Below are positions 45,419-56,497 of a stretch of DNA of 64,000 bases, piece by piece (the first letter of the stretch is position 1; each line of letters opens with the position of its first letter). Both the position numbers and the translations under genes were made by a program. Below the pieces are notes generated by a model. It was given only the letters and a program-made list of their open reading frames with translations, ran no database searches and was not told where the DNA came from. Location: assembly GCA_030704615.1 (NCBI GenBank), contig CM060734.1:30892042-30956041 (forward strand), in the 5' to 3' direction. The DNA comes from Takakia lepidozioides (lineage: Eukaryota; Streptophyta; Takakiopsida; Takakiales; Takakiaceae).

Positions 45419-46180
45419 CTATACATCATATAACTCAACACTTGCAAAACAGCTATAAGGAGGCAAAACTTTTCCAAGATTGGAATATGAGGGTTCGTTA
45501 AATTGAACCCTGAAAACAATGACTTCAGACACTGGATACAGGATCTCGATGCTCCCGAGGACCATTGTGACATAGAATTTGATCAGTAAAGTCTCAATTG
45601 ATTTGAGATATTTTAATTTGGTAACCGAACATATAATGAACAAACCTAGGTCTACCTCAGAATGAAAACCAGTCCGGTATAGATCTCGAAACCCACCCTC
45701 CTGTCGCAAAATTGTTCGCATCTTTGCGAGAATGCCCTCGTTCTTACTCTTCACTGCCTAAAGCTCAATCGCGCTCAAGACTATAAGAACGCAGTCTGGT
45801 TGAGCTCTCAGTCGCCCGGGTCTGGAACCTTCACCCTTGCCACGGCCAGCCTCATCGTCCTCGGAATCAGTGGACTTACATAAGTCAGTGGAGCCATTGG
45901 TGATCACATTTAGTAGGTTTTTCAATCTCTTCTGATCTCTCATGTCCATGGCAGATAACGACGGGCCCAACAATGGACACCCTAAAACTGAAAGTCTAGA
46001 TGCCTTCCTACACTACGTTCAACATAGAGCTTATGGAAGCCTTGTGTTGGCCATGACTGCCTGGTGACAAGGAACGTCTTGCTCCGAAGACTCTGCGGAA
46101 AGGTGTCGTTTCGGTTGACCTTCTCATGTCCGAAATGTTTCCACCGAAATGAAGTTTTCTCCGTATACGGAACGTGCTGT
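45419..46180 (-). pseudogene. Unknown gene fragment related to 38.6-39.0 kb
   Basis: At about 46175-46010 the minus strand encodes VPYTEKTSFRWKHFGHEKVN and LRSKTFLVTRQSWP, a clear relative of 38.8-38.65 kb at the protein level. Further on, 45973-45419 is one frame (MRDQKRLKNLLNVITNG, an acidic stretch, then SKNEGILAKMRTILRQEGGF) interrupted only by a TAG at about 45755-45757. I do not recognise a domain. Conservation between the two copies suggests a true gene family, probably linked to the GTPase-like pieces nearby. Confidence 0.4.
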
Positions 46181-46508
46181 ACAAAACTGAGATCTGAGTT
46201 TGATTATATATTTCTCCTGTCGACAACAGCTTCAATGGATTCCTCATTCTACTTGTAGTAGCTTCTCAACTAAGTCTAGGGTCTATTTCTCGATTTATCT
46301 TTATCTGTTGTTCCATTTCCATGGCTTGATTGATGTAGTTGGAAAGGCTGGTATAGTTCTGATTATGCCTGAGCAGGTTAGTCTGCTGGTCCATATTTGC
46401 TCGCAGTTGGATCATCTGTATAAAGTGTGGAGTTTACCAGACGAGTGGGCATTGGCATCTTTTTGGGATTAAAGGTTGGAACATTGACAGTTAGCTTGCC
46501 TGATGCAG

Positions 46509-48208
46509 GCAACTGTGGCATATTATCTAATGCTAGATAAGAGGCGTCGTCTATCTAATGGCTATCTTGGGGCTGAGTTTGAAGAAGCCAAGGTGAGTTG
46601 CAGTTGAACTGAATGAGGAACTTGTTATGGACATTTAGCATGGGCCTGGGGCATGTAAGTAGCTTGTGCCCACCTATGGCTGCAATTATCTTATTGTCAA
46701 AGAGGCTGACAGCCTGTCCTTGATACATGGTCACTACAACAAAAGGGAATCTAAGCATACAAGGCATTCGAGTTATTGTTAGTTTGGCACAACTTTTGCA
46801 TCAACATGTCCTGCCTTGATTGTTCAAAATTTGTAGTACTCTTTCAGAGATGTCACGAACCTTTAAAGCTGAGTTGTATATGTTTTTGGCAGGTTTGCAG
46901 TTTTGTTGGGTGCTTATGTGAGCCTTGGGAAGGTGATGTTGTTTCTGTTAGTGGAAGATAGGTCTAAAGAAATTTGATGGTTATGGTGATAGCTGGATGT
47001 CAGTTATATGTTGACACTCATTGCTTTGAGAAGGATAGACATGCAGGAACACCTGGTCCCCATGTTACCCATGCATTTCATGTGCTCAACTCCCTTGGGG
47101 AGACCTTCCTAAGTGAAGGTACTAGTGCATACAGCTAGTATGGATTGGCGGGGTCCATCTCCTTCTCTTTTACAACATAGGGTGGCCGCAGAGCAAAAGT
47201 GGGCTTTGGGTCTTCATATCCTCCCACTCCCACTATTTGTCTGTATTCTCCAAACCTGCAAGACAGTTTGATTCCAGGAGGCTGTAACTGTCAACCTGAA
47301 ACCGTTTGACGTTGTCTCATGTATCTCACTTACCAAATGCAAGGGTAGATTCTCCCAGTGTACTTGTATTTCATGTACTTGTTGATGGTGTTCTATTTAC
47401 TAGTCTAGGATTTCAATTGAAGACCCACGCTTGAAGCACAGGCAGTGTCGCTATCTGCGCGATGGAATATTTCCCTATCGACACCCCAACCATGTAACCG
47501 TTAAGAGACAGTAAGGTTCCAGCAAATAAGCCTGGTGGTTGGTTAGTAATACCATGGCCGCACTGTGGGGAGTCCTGAGAGCCACTTTGATGGCCATGTT
47601 TCACCCAGTAGCCTGGACTTTTTGTCACCACAAAATTGGGAAGATAGTATAACAGAACTTGCAAGTGATGGCCTTTCTGATTCGCCCATGGCAGGATCTG
47701 TCTATAAGGTATCCTCTGTCCACTGGACAGCTGACCCTTGAGGAGGTGGCAATGAGTGTTGAGTTTTGAGCCCAGAGATAGCGGAGCAGGAGTTGAAAAG
47801 GATCTTGTCAAGTTTGAAGTTCAGGTAAGTTTGTTCCAGCTTGTCGCTTATGTGATCTCTAAGTCTAAGGCTCCCTATAGAAAACCCAGTGGTTAATGCC
47901 CCTTGTGGTTTCCTTGGGTGGTGGGGGGTCAATCCTGTTGTGACCTATACAACTGTGGATGGGAACAATCCATTGTAGAATTGAGGTTCTTAAGATACCT
48001 GGTCTCACCGTGTGTTGCTGTTGCATGGATGCAAACAATCTGATAATGGCTGATTATGACACAGGCTTAAAAGGATGTTTTGGTAGTTTGTGCTGTCAGG
48101 TGGAAAGAAAGGGCAAAATTGATTAGAAAAGGTAACATGAAGGATTGGTAGAGTGCAGGTGTACAAAATGCGGGAGGAGAAGTACTTGTTGGACCTGCAA
48201 AGAGTGGA
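46509..48208 (+). pseudogene. SnRK1 alpha (SNF1-related kinase) C-terminal fragment
   Basis: Four exon-like pieces fit the regulatory half of plant SnRK1 alpha (KIN10/SNF1 family), the energy-sensing kinase. 46509-46592 (ATVAYYLMLDKRR then SNGYLGAEFEE) corresponds to the end of the UBA-like region. About 47135-47217 (AAEQKWALGLH) matches the conserved KWALGLQ block. About 47770-47824 ends in KDLVKFEVQ, and 48159-48208 continues as VYKMREEKYLLDLQRV, the KA1 region. Acceptors and GTGAGT/GTAAG donors flank them. The kinase catalytic domain, the rest of KA1 and the stop are missing, and a MOS14 exon follows only 25 bases later. It is a captured or transposed gene fragment rather than a resident gene. 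Confidence 0.7.
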
Positions 48209-48233
48209 TAGTCTCTGGCTATAACATGTGCAG

Positions 48234-48379
48234 AATTTCACTTCACAGCCAGATGTAGCTGATGACTGTTTTTTGATGGCTTCACGGTACATCCGTTACT
48301 GCCCCAACTTGCTTGTGCCCACAACAATGTTACCTCCACTCTTTGATTGTGCAATGGCTGGCATCACTATCCAACACAG
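48234..48379 (+). pseudogene. MOS14/transportin-SR single exon
   Basis: An exon bordered by TGTGCAG and GTCTTT encodes DVADDCFLMASRYIRYCPN and MLPPLFDCAMAGITIQHR. This is the conserved HEAT-repeat stretch of plant MOS14, the transportin-3-like importin that carries SR splicing factors into the nucleus (DDCFLLASRCIRYCP in Arabidopsis, from memory). No neighbouring exons of that gene are visible. It sits directly after the SnRK1 fragment in the same orientation. Confidence 0.7.
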
Positions 48380-48689
48380 GTCTTTTGCCCAGCCATATTG
48401 TACCAAACAGGATCCCCGTTTCACTTGTAGCATTTCTCCTGAAACCTTAGTGACCTTTACAACCTTTTTACAGCTTTTTGCCAGTGGAGGACGAAGATGT
48501 AGTCCACGTTCCTGCTCCAGCGGATGAGGATATTTGAGTTTCACAGTTTTCTTCCGTAGTTCACTCTCTCCCAATTATCTGAATATTGCTACCTACAATT
48601 CGATTGTGATCTTTTAATTGACGCAATGGTGCTGTTGTATGCAATGAGGTTGTCTTCTTTGAACACACACAAGGGGGGCTAATTCCCAG

Positions 48690-49010
48690 GGGAAAACACC
48701 AACCGACCAAGAGGAATGGATAAAAACGCATGGGGAAAACCTCAAAGGGGGAAAACCCCAAGGCCTATCACTCAAGGGGAAAAAATCACACATTAGGAGG
48801 AAAAAACCCACCAAAGAAAAACCAAGGGAAAAAACCACAGGGGGGCCCCACCAAAGAAAAACTGCAGAAGGGAAAAAACCACAAACCACATAGGGGAAAA
48901 TCCCACGGTGGAACCCATCAAAGAAAAACCACATAAGGGAAAAGAAACACACGGGAAAAAACCCCACGGAAAATCCACGGGGTTTTTTTCCCAAAAGGTT
49001 GCAAGGGAAA
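48690..49010. repeat. GGGGAAAA/CCACAAA low-complexity repeats
   Basis: Degenerate short repeats of GGGGAAAA, AACCACA and CCACCAAAGAAAAAC cover about 320 bp. The long hydrophobic minus-strand open frame is only a translation of this repeat. Confidence 0.75.
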
Positions 49011-49128
49011 GCCCACCAAATTCCCTCCGTTGCACAGTTCCCTGTGACTTGTTCTTTTCAAGCACTCTAAAAGGGGAAAAATGTTATTTTTCCTTTAGGG
49101 AATGTGCCAGAAGCTCCTTGCGATGCCT

Positions 49129-49910
49129 CTCCTCAATTAGCGAGGCACATGTCCGGACTGGTCAGTTTCCTTTGAAAGATCCAACTGAAATAATTATCTT
49201 CTTGGACGCGGTGTCGTGTGTCGTGCACCCAAATCGTGGCTTTCTCGGCTACATTATTGAGTAGTGTATCCAGCTGGATCGAATGTATTTAACGATTTTC
49301 AGGTGACCAGCTTGATGTGAAGTTGAACATAATTATTAATGATCATGTATGATGGTGTAGTCCTTGCTAGCATTTCGGCACAGTATGCAGATGACGATGA
49401 ATGCAGTACGAGCTCAATTGTGTGATGAGTTCCCCAAGTCCATCTGGACATTGGTTTGCTATGATTAGGACTGAGATTCCCCAGTTGCTGAACATAATCA
49501 GGAGGGTATAAGGATAAGAGCATCAACCGCTCACTGGGGAACTCTTCACTGTTCTGAAGCTCAGTCGTGATTTTCGTCTTCAGAGAAAAGTTTAGAAGAG
49601 TCAGATTGGATCTTCCGCGAGTTAGACTTGCTGAGGGCAATTTCGAAACTTGCAGCGCAAGAGTGAGCAGGAGAGAGAGATCAGTGATCCCTACAGTGTG
49701 AGAAATTGTCTCGTCCTGAGTATAGGAGCACCAGTCGGATCTTGAGAAACCCCAACGGGACCATCGGATTCAAACAGGTTCAATGGGTTCCCTTTTTGGT
49801 AAGCCTCATCATGGGTTGAATCAGAAGAAGATAGGAGGAAGGAACGCGAGAGGGCCAAGGCAGAGGAGGAGCAGAACAACCGACAACTAAGGATGCAGGC
49901 GCTTGCCAAG
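49129..49910 (+). pseudogene. Second copy of the GTPase-like gene 5' region
   Basis: This segment repeats 40733-41620, from CCTCTCCTCAATTAGCGAGG through the stretch leading to ATGGGTTCCCTTTTT (about 49782) and the charged GCAGAGGAGGAGCAGAA part. The reading frame is broken shortly after the ATG, and the Walker A exon is absent. It is a truncated duplicate. Confidence 0.65.
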
Positions 49911-50383
49911 GAACTAGAAACCTGAGCAGCTTGGACCCTAGATGTCACAGTTGCTTTCGGTACCATTTCATTTCATTTCACTTTTTTGCCTGTTTATCAT
50001 TTCACGCCTTTGCCATGTCCAAGCCCCTTCCCATGTGCAATGCAACTTCAGTAGCTTAATTAGCTGGAAGCCAATTGAAGGCTAAAGGCAGGTTTATTTA
50101 CTGAATTAGCAAGAAGGGTGACAAACCTTGATCAGAATCTTGACAGAGCTCTGCCATTGATGTCCTCATTCTGTTGTAGTCGCTGCTGTATCTAGTTGGT
50201 CCGATTCTTTGCATACTCCCCCCATTTTGTTCATAGAAAGTTTTACGGACCAAATCTATCTCTTTGGCGCATAATTTTTCCATTTTGTTCATAGAGAGTT
50301 TTAGGGACTAAATTTGTCCTGTTTGCAGTTCATAAGTTCAGCTAACTAAAAATCCACTATGTCATTCCTCGATTAATATCTTA

Positions 50384-50470
50384 AGGCCCCGGCCGCACCT
50401 GCCAATTAGTACGTCAATCAAGTTAGGTAATTGACGTTAGCGGTAGGGAGACGGCCGCACACGCGATTAA
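50384..50470. repeat. Candidate terminal repeat of a PIF/Harbinger-like element
   Basis: TTAAGGCCCCGGCCGCACC, with a second CGGCCGCAC about 65 bases on, resembles PIF/Harbinger ends (GG-rich start next to a TTA target). The matching inverted end was not found downstream, so the assignment is tentative. Confidence 0.3.
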
Positions 50471-50591
50471 GAAGCCGGTTAGATAACCGGCCGATTAACA
50501 GCTGTTAAATGCTGTAACGGGGAGAGAGCGAGATTTAACACCTCCTCCATGGAGGTGTTAAATCTCGGTCACAATTAAAAATCGGGTAGCG

Positions 50592-50817
50592 GCGGAGAGG
50601 TTTTGCAGGTGCCATACGCTCGCGATGGCGGGGAGAGTAGAGAGGTTCTTGCAGGGCATGCGCTCGCGATGGCATAGAGTGCAGAGGGAGAGTGGAGAGG
50701 TTTTTGCAGGGCAGGGGCTCGCGATGGCATAGAGTGCAAAGGGGAGAGTGGAGAGGTTCTTGCAGGGCAAGCGCTCGCGATGGCATAGAGTGCAGAGGGG
50801 AGAGGCTCTTGCAGGCA
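50592..50817. repeat. About 55-bp minisatellite, four copies
   Basis: GGAGAGGTTCTTGCAGGGCA followed by GCTCGCGATGGCATAGAGTG recurs about four times with small changes. It lies just upstream of the Myb/SANT-like gene and may be part of its 5' region. Confidence 0.8.
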
Positions 50818-50865
50818 GTGTGTGTCTCATTTTTTTAATCCAGAGATTGCAAGAGAGAGTGTAGC

Positions 50866-51852
50866 ATGTCTTCCACAGACACCACAGGCACCATAGGCAG
50901 TGGTGATGGCTTTAGGGCTGGTGAGGTTGAATTGCAAAGCTCCAAGACTCCTTGAAAAAGATCTAGAGATAGAAATTGGAGTGAGACGGAAGTGCGCATC
51001 CTGGCTACCACTAAGTGGCAGGAATGGGAGGAGTGGAAGGGTTCTAATGCACGCGGCAACATGAATTGCGATAAAGTCAAGTGGGAGAGGATTGTGTTGT
51101 CATTGGAGAGACAGGGTGTGCTTGGAAGGGATGCAACAAGTTGCAGCAACAAGTGGCAGAACCTCTGTAAGCATTTCAAGGATATTCGGGGCCACCAGCT
51201 TCATAGCTTAGGTAATGAAGACTACTTCACTATGACCACTGAAGAACGTGGAACTGCAGGACTCCCAAAATCCTTCTCAAAGGATCTTTTTGAGGACATG
51301 TCTTTTCTATCAGAGCGAGCTTGCAATGCTCCAAAGGCGACCTCATCAAGCATGAGGGTACCACTGGTACCAAATCAGCAGCATGTAGATATCAACCCAA
51401 TTGATGATGTCAGTGCTGGCCCTTTAGTAGCCAACAATTTGGGTTCAGCAAGTCTAGCCTCAGAAAGCCAAGATGAGCCATCTGTTCCTCCTCGGGGTTG
51501 ACCTCCCATGCCAGGGCGGGAGAGGTACACCAATTCTTCCCCTACCCCATTCAACAACTCAACCGGCAAGAAAAAGAAGGGTGTTGTGACCACTGATTTC
51601 CTCAAGGCCTTGAAGGAGGGAAATGAAGTCCTTTCCAAAAGCATGGCAGAAGATAGAAAAGAGAGGATGGAGAGATTTGGCAAGACTCTTACCCTTCAAA
51701 CTGAGATGTTCAACTTTGAGAAGCAAAAGGCCCAAGTGGCATTTGAAGCACAACAGGTAGCTTCTAGCAATCAAAGCGTCATGGTTTCCCATTTTGGAAA
51801 ACTGGTTGAGCACTTTGGGAAAATGGTAGAAAAGAAGGATGGTGCAGCTTAA
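50866..51852 (+). pseudogene. Myb/SANT-like DNA-binding protein with two TGA interruptions
   Basis: One reading frame of about 328 codons runs from ATG at 50866 to a TAA at 51850, broken only by TGA at 50953-50955 and 51499-51501. After the first TGA it shows a trihelix/Myb-SANT-like domain, with WSETEVRILATTKWQEW, KVKWERIVLSLE and CSNKWQNLCKHFKDI. This is the type found in plant trihelix factors and in the second protein of PIF/Harbinger transposons. The C-terminal part is a charged coil (MAEDRKERMERFGKTL). Each TGA is one C-to-T change from CGA (Arg). The candidate terminal repeat upstream and the lack of a transposase suggest a non-autonomous Harbinger-type element or a relic. Confidence 0.6.
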
Positions 51853-53250
51853 GGGCATAGCCATGATCATTACAAGTTCCCTAGTTTCTCCTAGTTTCTC
51901 CTTTGAACAGCTCAGCTTGAATGAGCTCCAAGTCAATTTCTCTCAAGAAGCATTTTAGCTGCTGATTAGAGGTTTTGGTAGTCCTCCTTTGATTGTAGCT
52001 AAGTCATGCAGGGAATTCCACACAACATCTCTGACCACAAGGCACCTATTGAGCAAAGTAAAGTAGGTTGCTTTTGTAGTGGTGGTGTAAGTGTGTGGCC
52101 TTTAGTGGCAGCCATGACAATTCTAGTGTATTGTGTAGTAGTGGATACAGCTTTTGAGCAGAGCAGTAGTTAGTAGTTTCAAGGATGGGTACAACATATG
52201 CATTCAACATTCAGGTGTGGTTTCTCGTTGTGAAGGCAACTGTTTCACATATTGATGTGCTTGAGGACAACTTGTTAATGTGATGACAATTTTGTTTCCT
52301 GGTATGCTTGTCCCACATTTTTTGAATTTTGATTGCTGCAAGATTTGGATATAGCAGCATGATAATTGATTGAAAGCTCCTCAGTAGCATATGAGATGGT
52401 TGTAGCGCCATACAGTGCAAGAGTATTTTTTTGCCTTAGATCATAGCAATAATTGGCAATGGTGTGTCAGAGTGGAGTAAATTATTCACAAAGTCTGGAG
52501 TGTTGAAGTGTTATGTGCGGTCATGTCGGCCCTTGGAGGGGGCAGGTGGATGTATGCTGCTATCTGGGGGGTTGATTTTGGGTTTGAAACAGATCTGGGT
52601 AAAACTCGAGATATGGGTTGCTGGTGGAGATGTTAGATTGTGATGGGTACATGATTGCTTGATGTCAGGCATGAGTGGGAGGCTGTGTTTGCACATTGTA
52701 TCTTGTAGTGGCGTGGTGGGTCCATTAATGGGGCAGTGGAGTTCATGGCTAGAGCCTGAGTTTGCCCAGGTCAGGCCCTGTATGTTTCTGATTTTGCTAG
52801 CATAGTGGCAGGCCTGGTCTAGAAAGGATATCATGCTGCAATCACCAATGGATCAGTGGGAAGCGGTTGATGGCATTAGCTCAAGGTAGGAATAACCACG
52901 TTTATCCTTGGGAGTCCTTGAATGGGACTATGTTAGAATTTGAAGTGCACTCATCAAAATGACTGTGGTGGTGTCATTTCAAGGTTACATACTCCCGACC
53001 AGAAAATGGGTGACAAGCAGTCTTCATAATAAGCCTCTTTGGATCTTCAGAATCACATCCCATGTGGAAAGACGCTAACACAAAATCACATGCCCCCAGA
53101 TCACATGCTTTGAATTCAGACCTATACATTGGATGGCCTCGCACTTGCTATCTCAGCCCAAGCCTCTTGGTATGTTGTCCATCAAACTTCAGATTGCACT
53201 GAACTCTTTGTGAATGTACCACCTGTCAAGTTAAATAAACACAGTGTGAA
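51853..53250. other. No gene recognised
   Basis: About 1.4 kb without a recognisable product. An open minus-strand stretch near 53120-52970 (KACDLGACDFVLASFHMG) has coding-like composition but no known motif. Confidence 0.3.
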
Positions 53251-53253
53251 ACT

Positions 53254-53339
53254 AACTAGAATAAATCTAGTTATTTGTATTTAACACTTGGAATTAGTTC
53301 AAGTGTTAAGTCAGGTGTCAAGTTTAGCTTGACACCTGA
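53254..53339. repeat. Three consecutive perfect hairpins
   Basis: AACTAG/CTAGTT (53254-53272), TAACACTTG/CAAGTGTTA (53282-53308) and TCAGGTGTCAAG/CTTGACACCTGA (53311-53339) form back-to-back inverted repeats with 6, 9 and 12-base perfect arms and short loops. Confidence 0.85.
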
Positions 53340-53456
53340 ACCATCTTATCTTCACGAGCTCGTCAGTCGTGCGGCTCATCTCTCTCGAGTTGAGCCTGCA
53401 CGACCGAGCTCCTTCACTGCTTAGAATCTGAGTGTGCTTATGAAGGGAGAATATGA

Positions 53457-53756
53457 TGTTGTGGGGTGGAGTCCCCATAGCTTGGGGTGCCACTGGCTCG
53501 ACTCTTAGTTTAATGAGTGATGGTGTTGTATTTCATGTCCTTGTGTCAACAGTGTGAGTTTAGATTTCAATCACTCGAGAGAGATCATGTCTAGCTTTTG
53601 TAGTGCTAGGCTAGATAGATTTTGATAGCACTATATAAATAAAGACGTTGTTGGTCACCGGTGGTGTAGTCGGTGCGATGGGTAATGCAATGATCGTGTA
53701 TAGCTGCTAGATCGGGCTATCCAGGATGCTCGTGGCAATACTAGCCGCGTGAATAG
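53457..53756 (+). repeat. Candidate LTR or promoter region
   Basis: GAAGGGAGAATATGA followed by TGTTGTGGGGTGGAG looks like a polypurine tract and LTR start. A TATA box (CTATATAAATAAAG) lies at about 53631. No partner copy is in the window, so this is only a candidate. Confidence 0.3.
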
Positions 53757-56497
53757 TTGGTGATATCTGTAGGAACTTTTGGCCATGATCATAGCCTTAA
53801 GTCACAAGGATATAATGAGGAAGCGGCCAATGGGGTGACCACTGGAGCGGTGATTTCAGGGCAGGCCGTGGTAGCATTCTGGAGTTGTTCGATTAGTGAT
53901 GCGGCTGCAACCAGCCGCCCAGCAGCGACGTCGCATTGTTCTGGTCTTGGGGACGTAAAGAACAAACACTTCATGGTGGATGCTCCGAATGGCCATCTGG
54001 GAATTAGGGACTGCTATGCGGAGTTTGTGGACGAGAAGGGTGTGTCTGTGCCTCTGAGCGATGTATACCTGCACCACTAGATCATGTACGAGTTCTCTGT
54101 ACCGAGCAACGATGTAGACACCCATAAGGAGATGCTACTGAAATCTATGGAGAAGAAGCACTCTTCGTCTCAATCCACCTCACACGCTGCCTCATTTGAA
54201 GGCTGCTGGCTCCGGCGTGAAGCTCTCAGCTGGACAGACGTTGATGCAGTACTTTGGTGTTGGTGCGGAGACCAGGCGCACCAAGTCAACTATCCCCGCG
54301 CCCTTTGCTAAAGAGACTGCAGCTCCTTCCCTGCTTGTTGAGGGCTACGAGCCGATATGGATTCTTAATGTCCACGGTCGTGACACACGGGGCGCCGTCA
54401 ACAAACTGGGGTGCACTAAGTGTCGGTTGCTTCTCTCCTACTCTTCTCTGAAATCTTTTACACCTGTTTTGAGGAAGTTCTCCACAGAAAGACAATGTGT
54501 AAGGGCCTCGTCCCCGCCAATCACTAAATGCCTTACAAATGGCTGCAGCCCGCAAGGTTTACCTTAGCCCATAATTCCCATTGACATGGCACTGAGCTAT
54601 AGCAGACAACAATCCTTTACAGGGAGCTGAGTGATAAATTATGGGCTGACGTTGGCGTCATTTTAAAAGCATGAGATGGATTCCAGTACTGCTCCTCCAG
54701 CCCCCTAGCTTATCATGTGTCGTGTTAACCCTTACAAATGAGGGTAGAAAATAGAGAAGAATCTAGGGGCCGGTGTACTGCCACAAGGTCTACAGTGCCT
54801 GAACGATCCAGTTGTGTTTATTATTTTACCCGAATTAGAGGCTACAACAATTTGCAGTCAGCTACTGGATTTGGGGTGTGATCTTTACAATGTGACTGTG
54901 GACCGCAAAGGAGATCCTTTAGCAGAAAGTTACCTGGGAGGCCTTTAGTGCTGCACAGATGGGAAGCGCTGTGCTGTGAAGGAGGGCTTTGAAGGTGATG
55001 AGCTTGAGATGACCATCTACCTAGTACACATGGGAATATGTTTCCTGGGATGTGTGCGTTGAGCCCCTGTCAAAGGTGGTCATCGGGGTCACCGAATATA
55101 TCGAGTACACTGTTGAGGGATGTGGCAACACTGATCCCTCTTCTCCGGAATGTATAGATACACGGGAGAGGATAATAGTTGCCCCTTTGGAGGTGATGTG
55201 ATCTTCGCAGTGTCGCAGTTGCATCCTTCAGCCCTGGATTGTACTCTGTTTGGGGACGATGGGCGTGTGATTTGCTACTCTCCTCCCATCTATGGTACTG
55301 GACAGGCGGCTGACATCAGATGTATTGCATCAGCGTACACCATTGTGTTGGTGAATCCAATTTGGTTGGTGCATTCATCGATGGGCACCTGGGAACGGTG
55401 ACTGTACGTGGAACCTGCAGTGAATCGCGGAAAAAAAAAAAAAAAACGTGGGAACAGGGAACCAAAGGAAACCAATTGAAAATAGTTTTTTCTTGTATTT
55501 GTTTCTATTTAAGGTCATATATTATATTTACAGAGCCTCTTTGGCCATATCTTTGTCATATGAGCTCCATTTGACACAGTTTTTGAGGGGATAGCTGTAG
55601 AAAGGGGAAATCTATCTATCTAGACTTGGTTTTAGTTTTTTGGACTCTGCTAAAAATCTATGGAATTTTTTGAGTGTGAGTGTGCTATGAAAGATCCACA
55701 ATTCTGTTTCTAGAAACTGTTGTGGTCTACATGAAAGACAAATCTGGGGATGTTCTCCTTGTATGGCTGGGGGAAATGAGGACGTAATTGAGGGGCATGT
55801 CTCTTCTCTTAGCCTGTGCACACAAGGGGACAAGATTTATGTTTCTCAAGGAACTCAGACTGATTGGAGTGGAGAGCAGTTGGACGAGTTGATTGCATAC
55901 TGGGAGTCAGGCATTAGCAATAGACAACAAACTGCTGTAGTTGGCATTGCGGGCCTCAATATTGCTTTGGACAGTCAAAACTCTATTGGAGCGAGCAGTT
56001 CTGCAACTGTAGGTGAAATACCAAAGTAGGTGGAAGCTAGGCTTGGAACATAGCCAAAGACAGCCCCGGGGACCAAGGTGTTCAGCCACAAGGCCGTGGT
56101 GTACTGGAGCAAAGGAGCAGGAGCTACACAAGCTTTTGCAATCAGACATGGTTGCAGCTGGACACGCTCTGCACAAGGCAACCACGAGCGGGGGTTCATT
56201 AGCCATGACAAGTTTGTTCTGCTTGAAGGAGATGCAGTCATTCGCAACGAAGACACCCGCAACCGTCTCAAAGCTTTCGAGTTGAGAGACTGTCAGACCC
56301 TACCTTTATTTTCTTTAGTATTCAGTGAGCAGGAGATATGGGAGTATTGTTTTGTCTCTACCTGGCAGAAAGATGAGGAGGGTTGGTTAGAGCGAGCTAC
56401 TGTAGCGTGGGATAAGGTTAGTGGCAGGTTTCTGGATATAGATATACCTCCCACACCTTACCATCATGCAGAGCGAGGCACTTTGAGAGAAGTCTAG
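53757..56497 (+). pseudogene. Long decayed coding region of unknown function
   Basis: Coding-like stretches follow each other on the plus strand with frameshifts between them. 53757-54200 includes HFMVDAPNGHLGIRDCYAEF, with TAG at 54078-54080. 54196-54567 includes GQTLMQYFG, which fits a PCNA-binding PIP box. 54766-55030 includes NDPVVFIILPELEATTICSQ, with TAG at 54946. 55031-55200 includes LSKVVIGVTEYIEYTVEG, and 55763-56497 includes QLDELIAYWESG and IWEYCFVSTWQKDEEGW, with TAGs at 56027 and 56051. Every internal stop is TAG, one C-to-T change from CAG. I do not recognise the protein. It may be a 5' part of the retroelement that follows or a separate element. Confidence 0.45.

Noticed and set aside
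48614-48994. 126-residue hydrophobic minus-strand open frame as a membrane protein
   Set aside because: It is a translation of degenerate GGGGAAAA/CCACAAA repeats, with no conserved pattern beyond the repeat.
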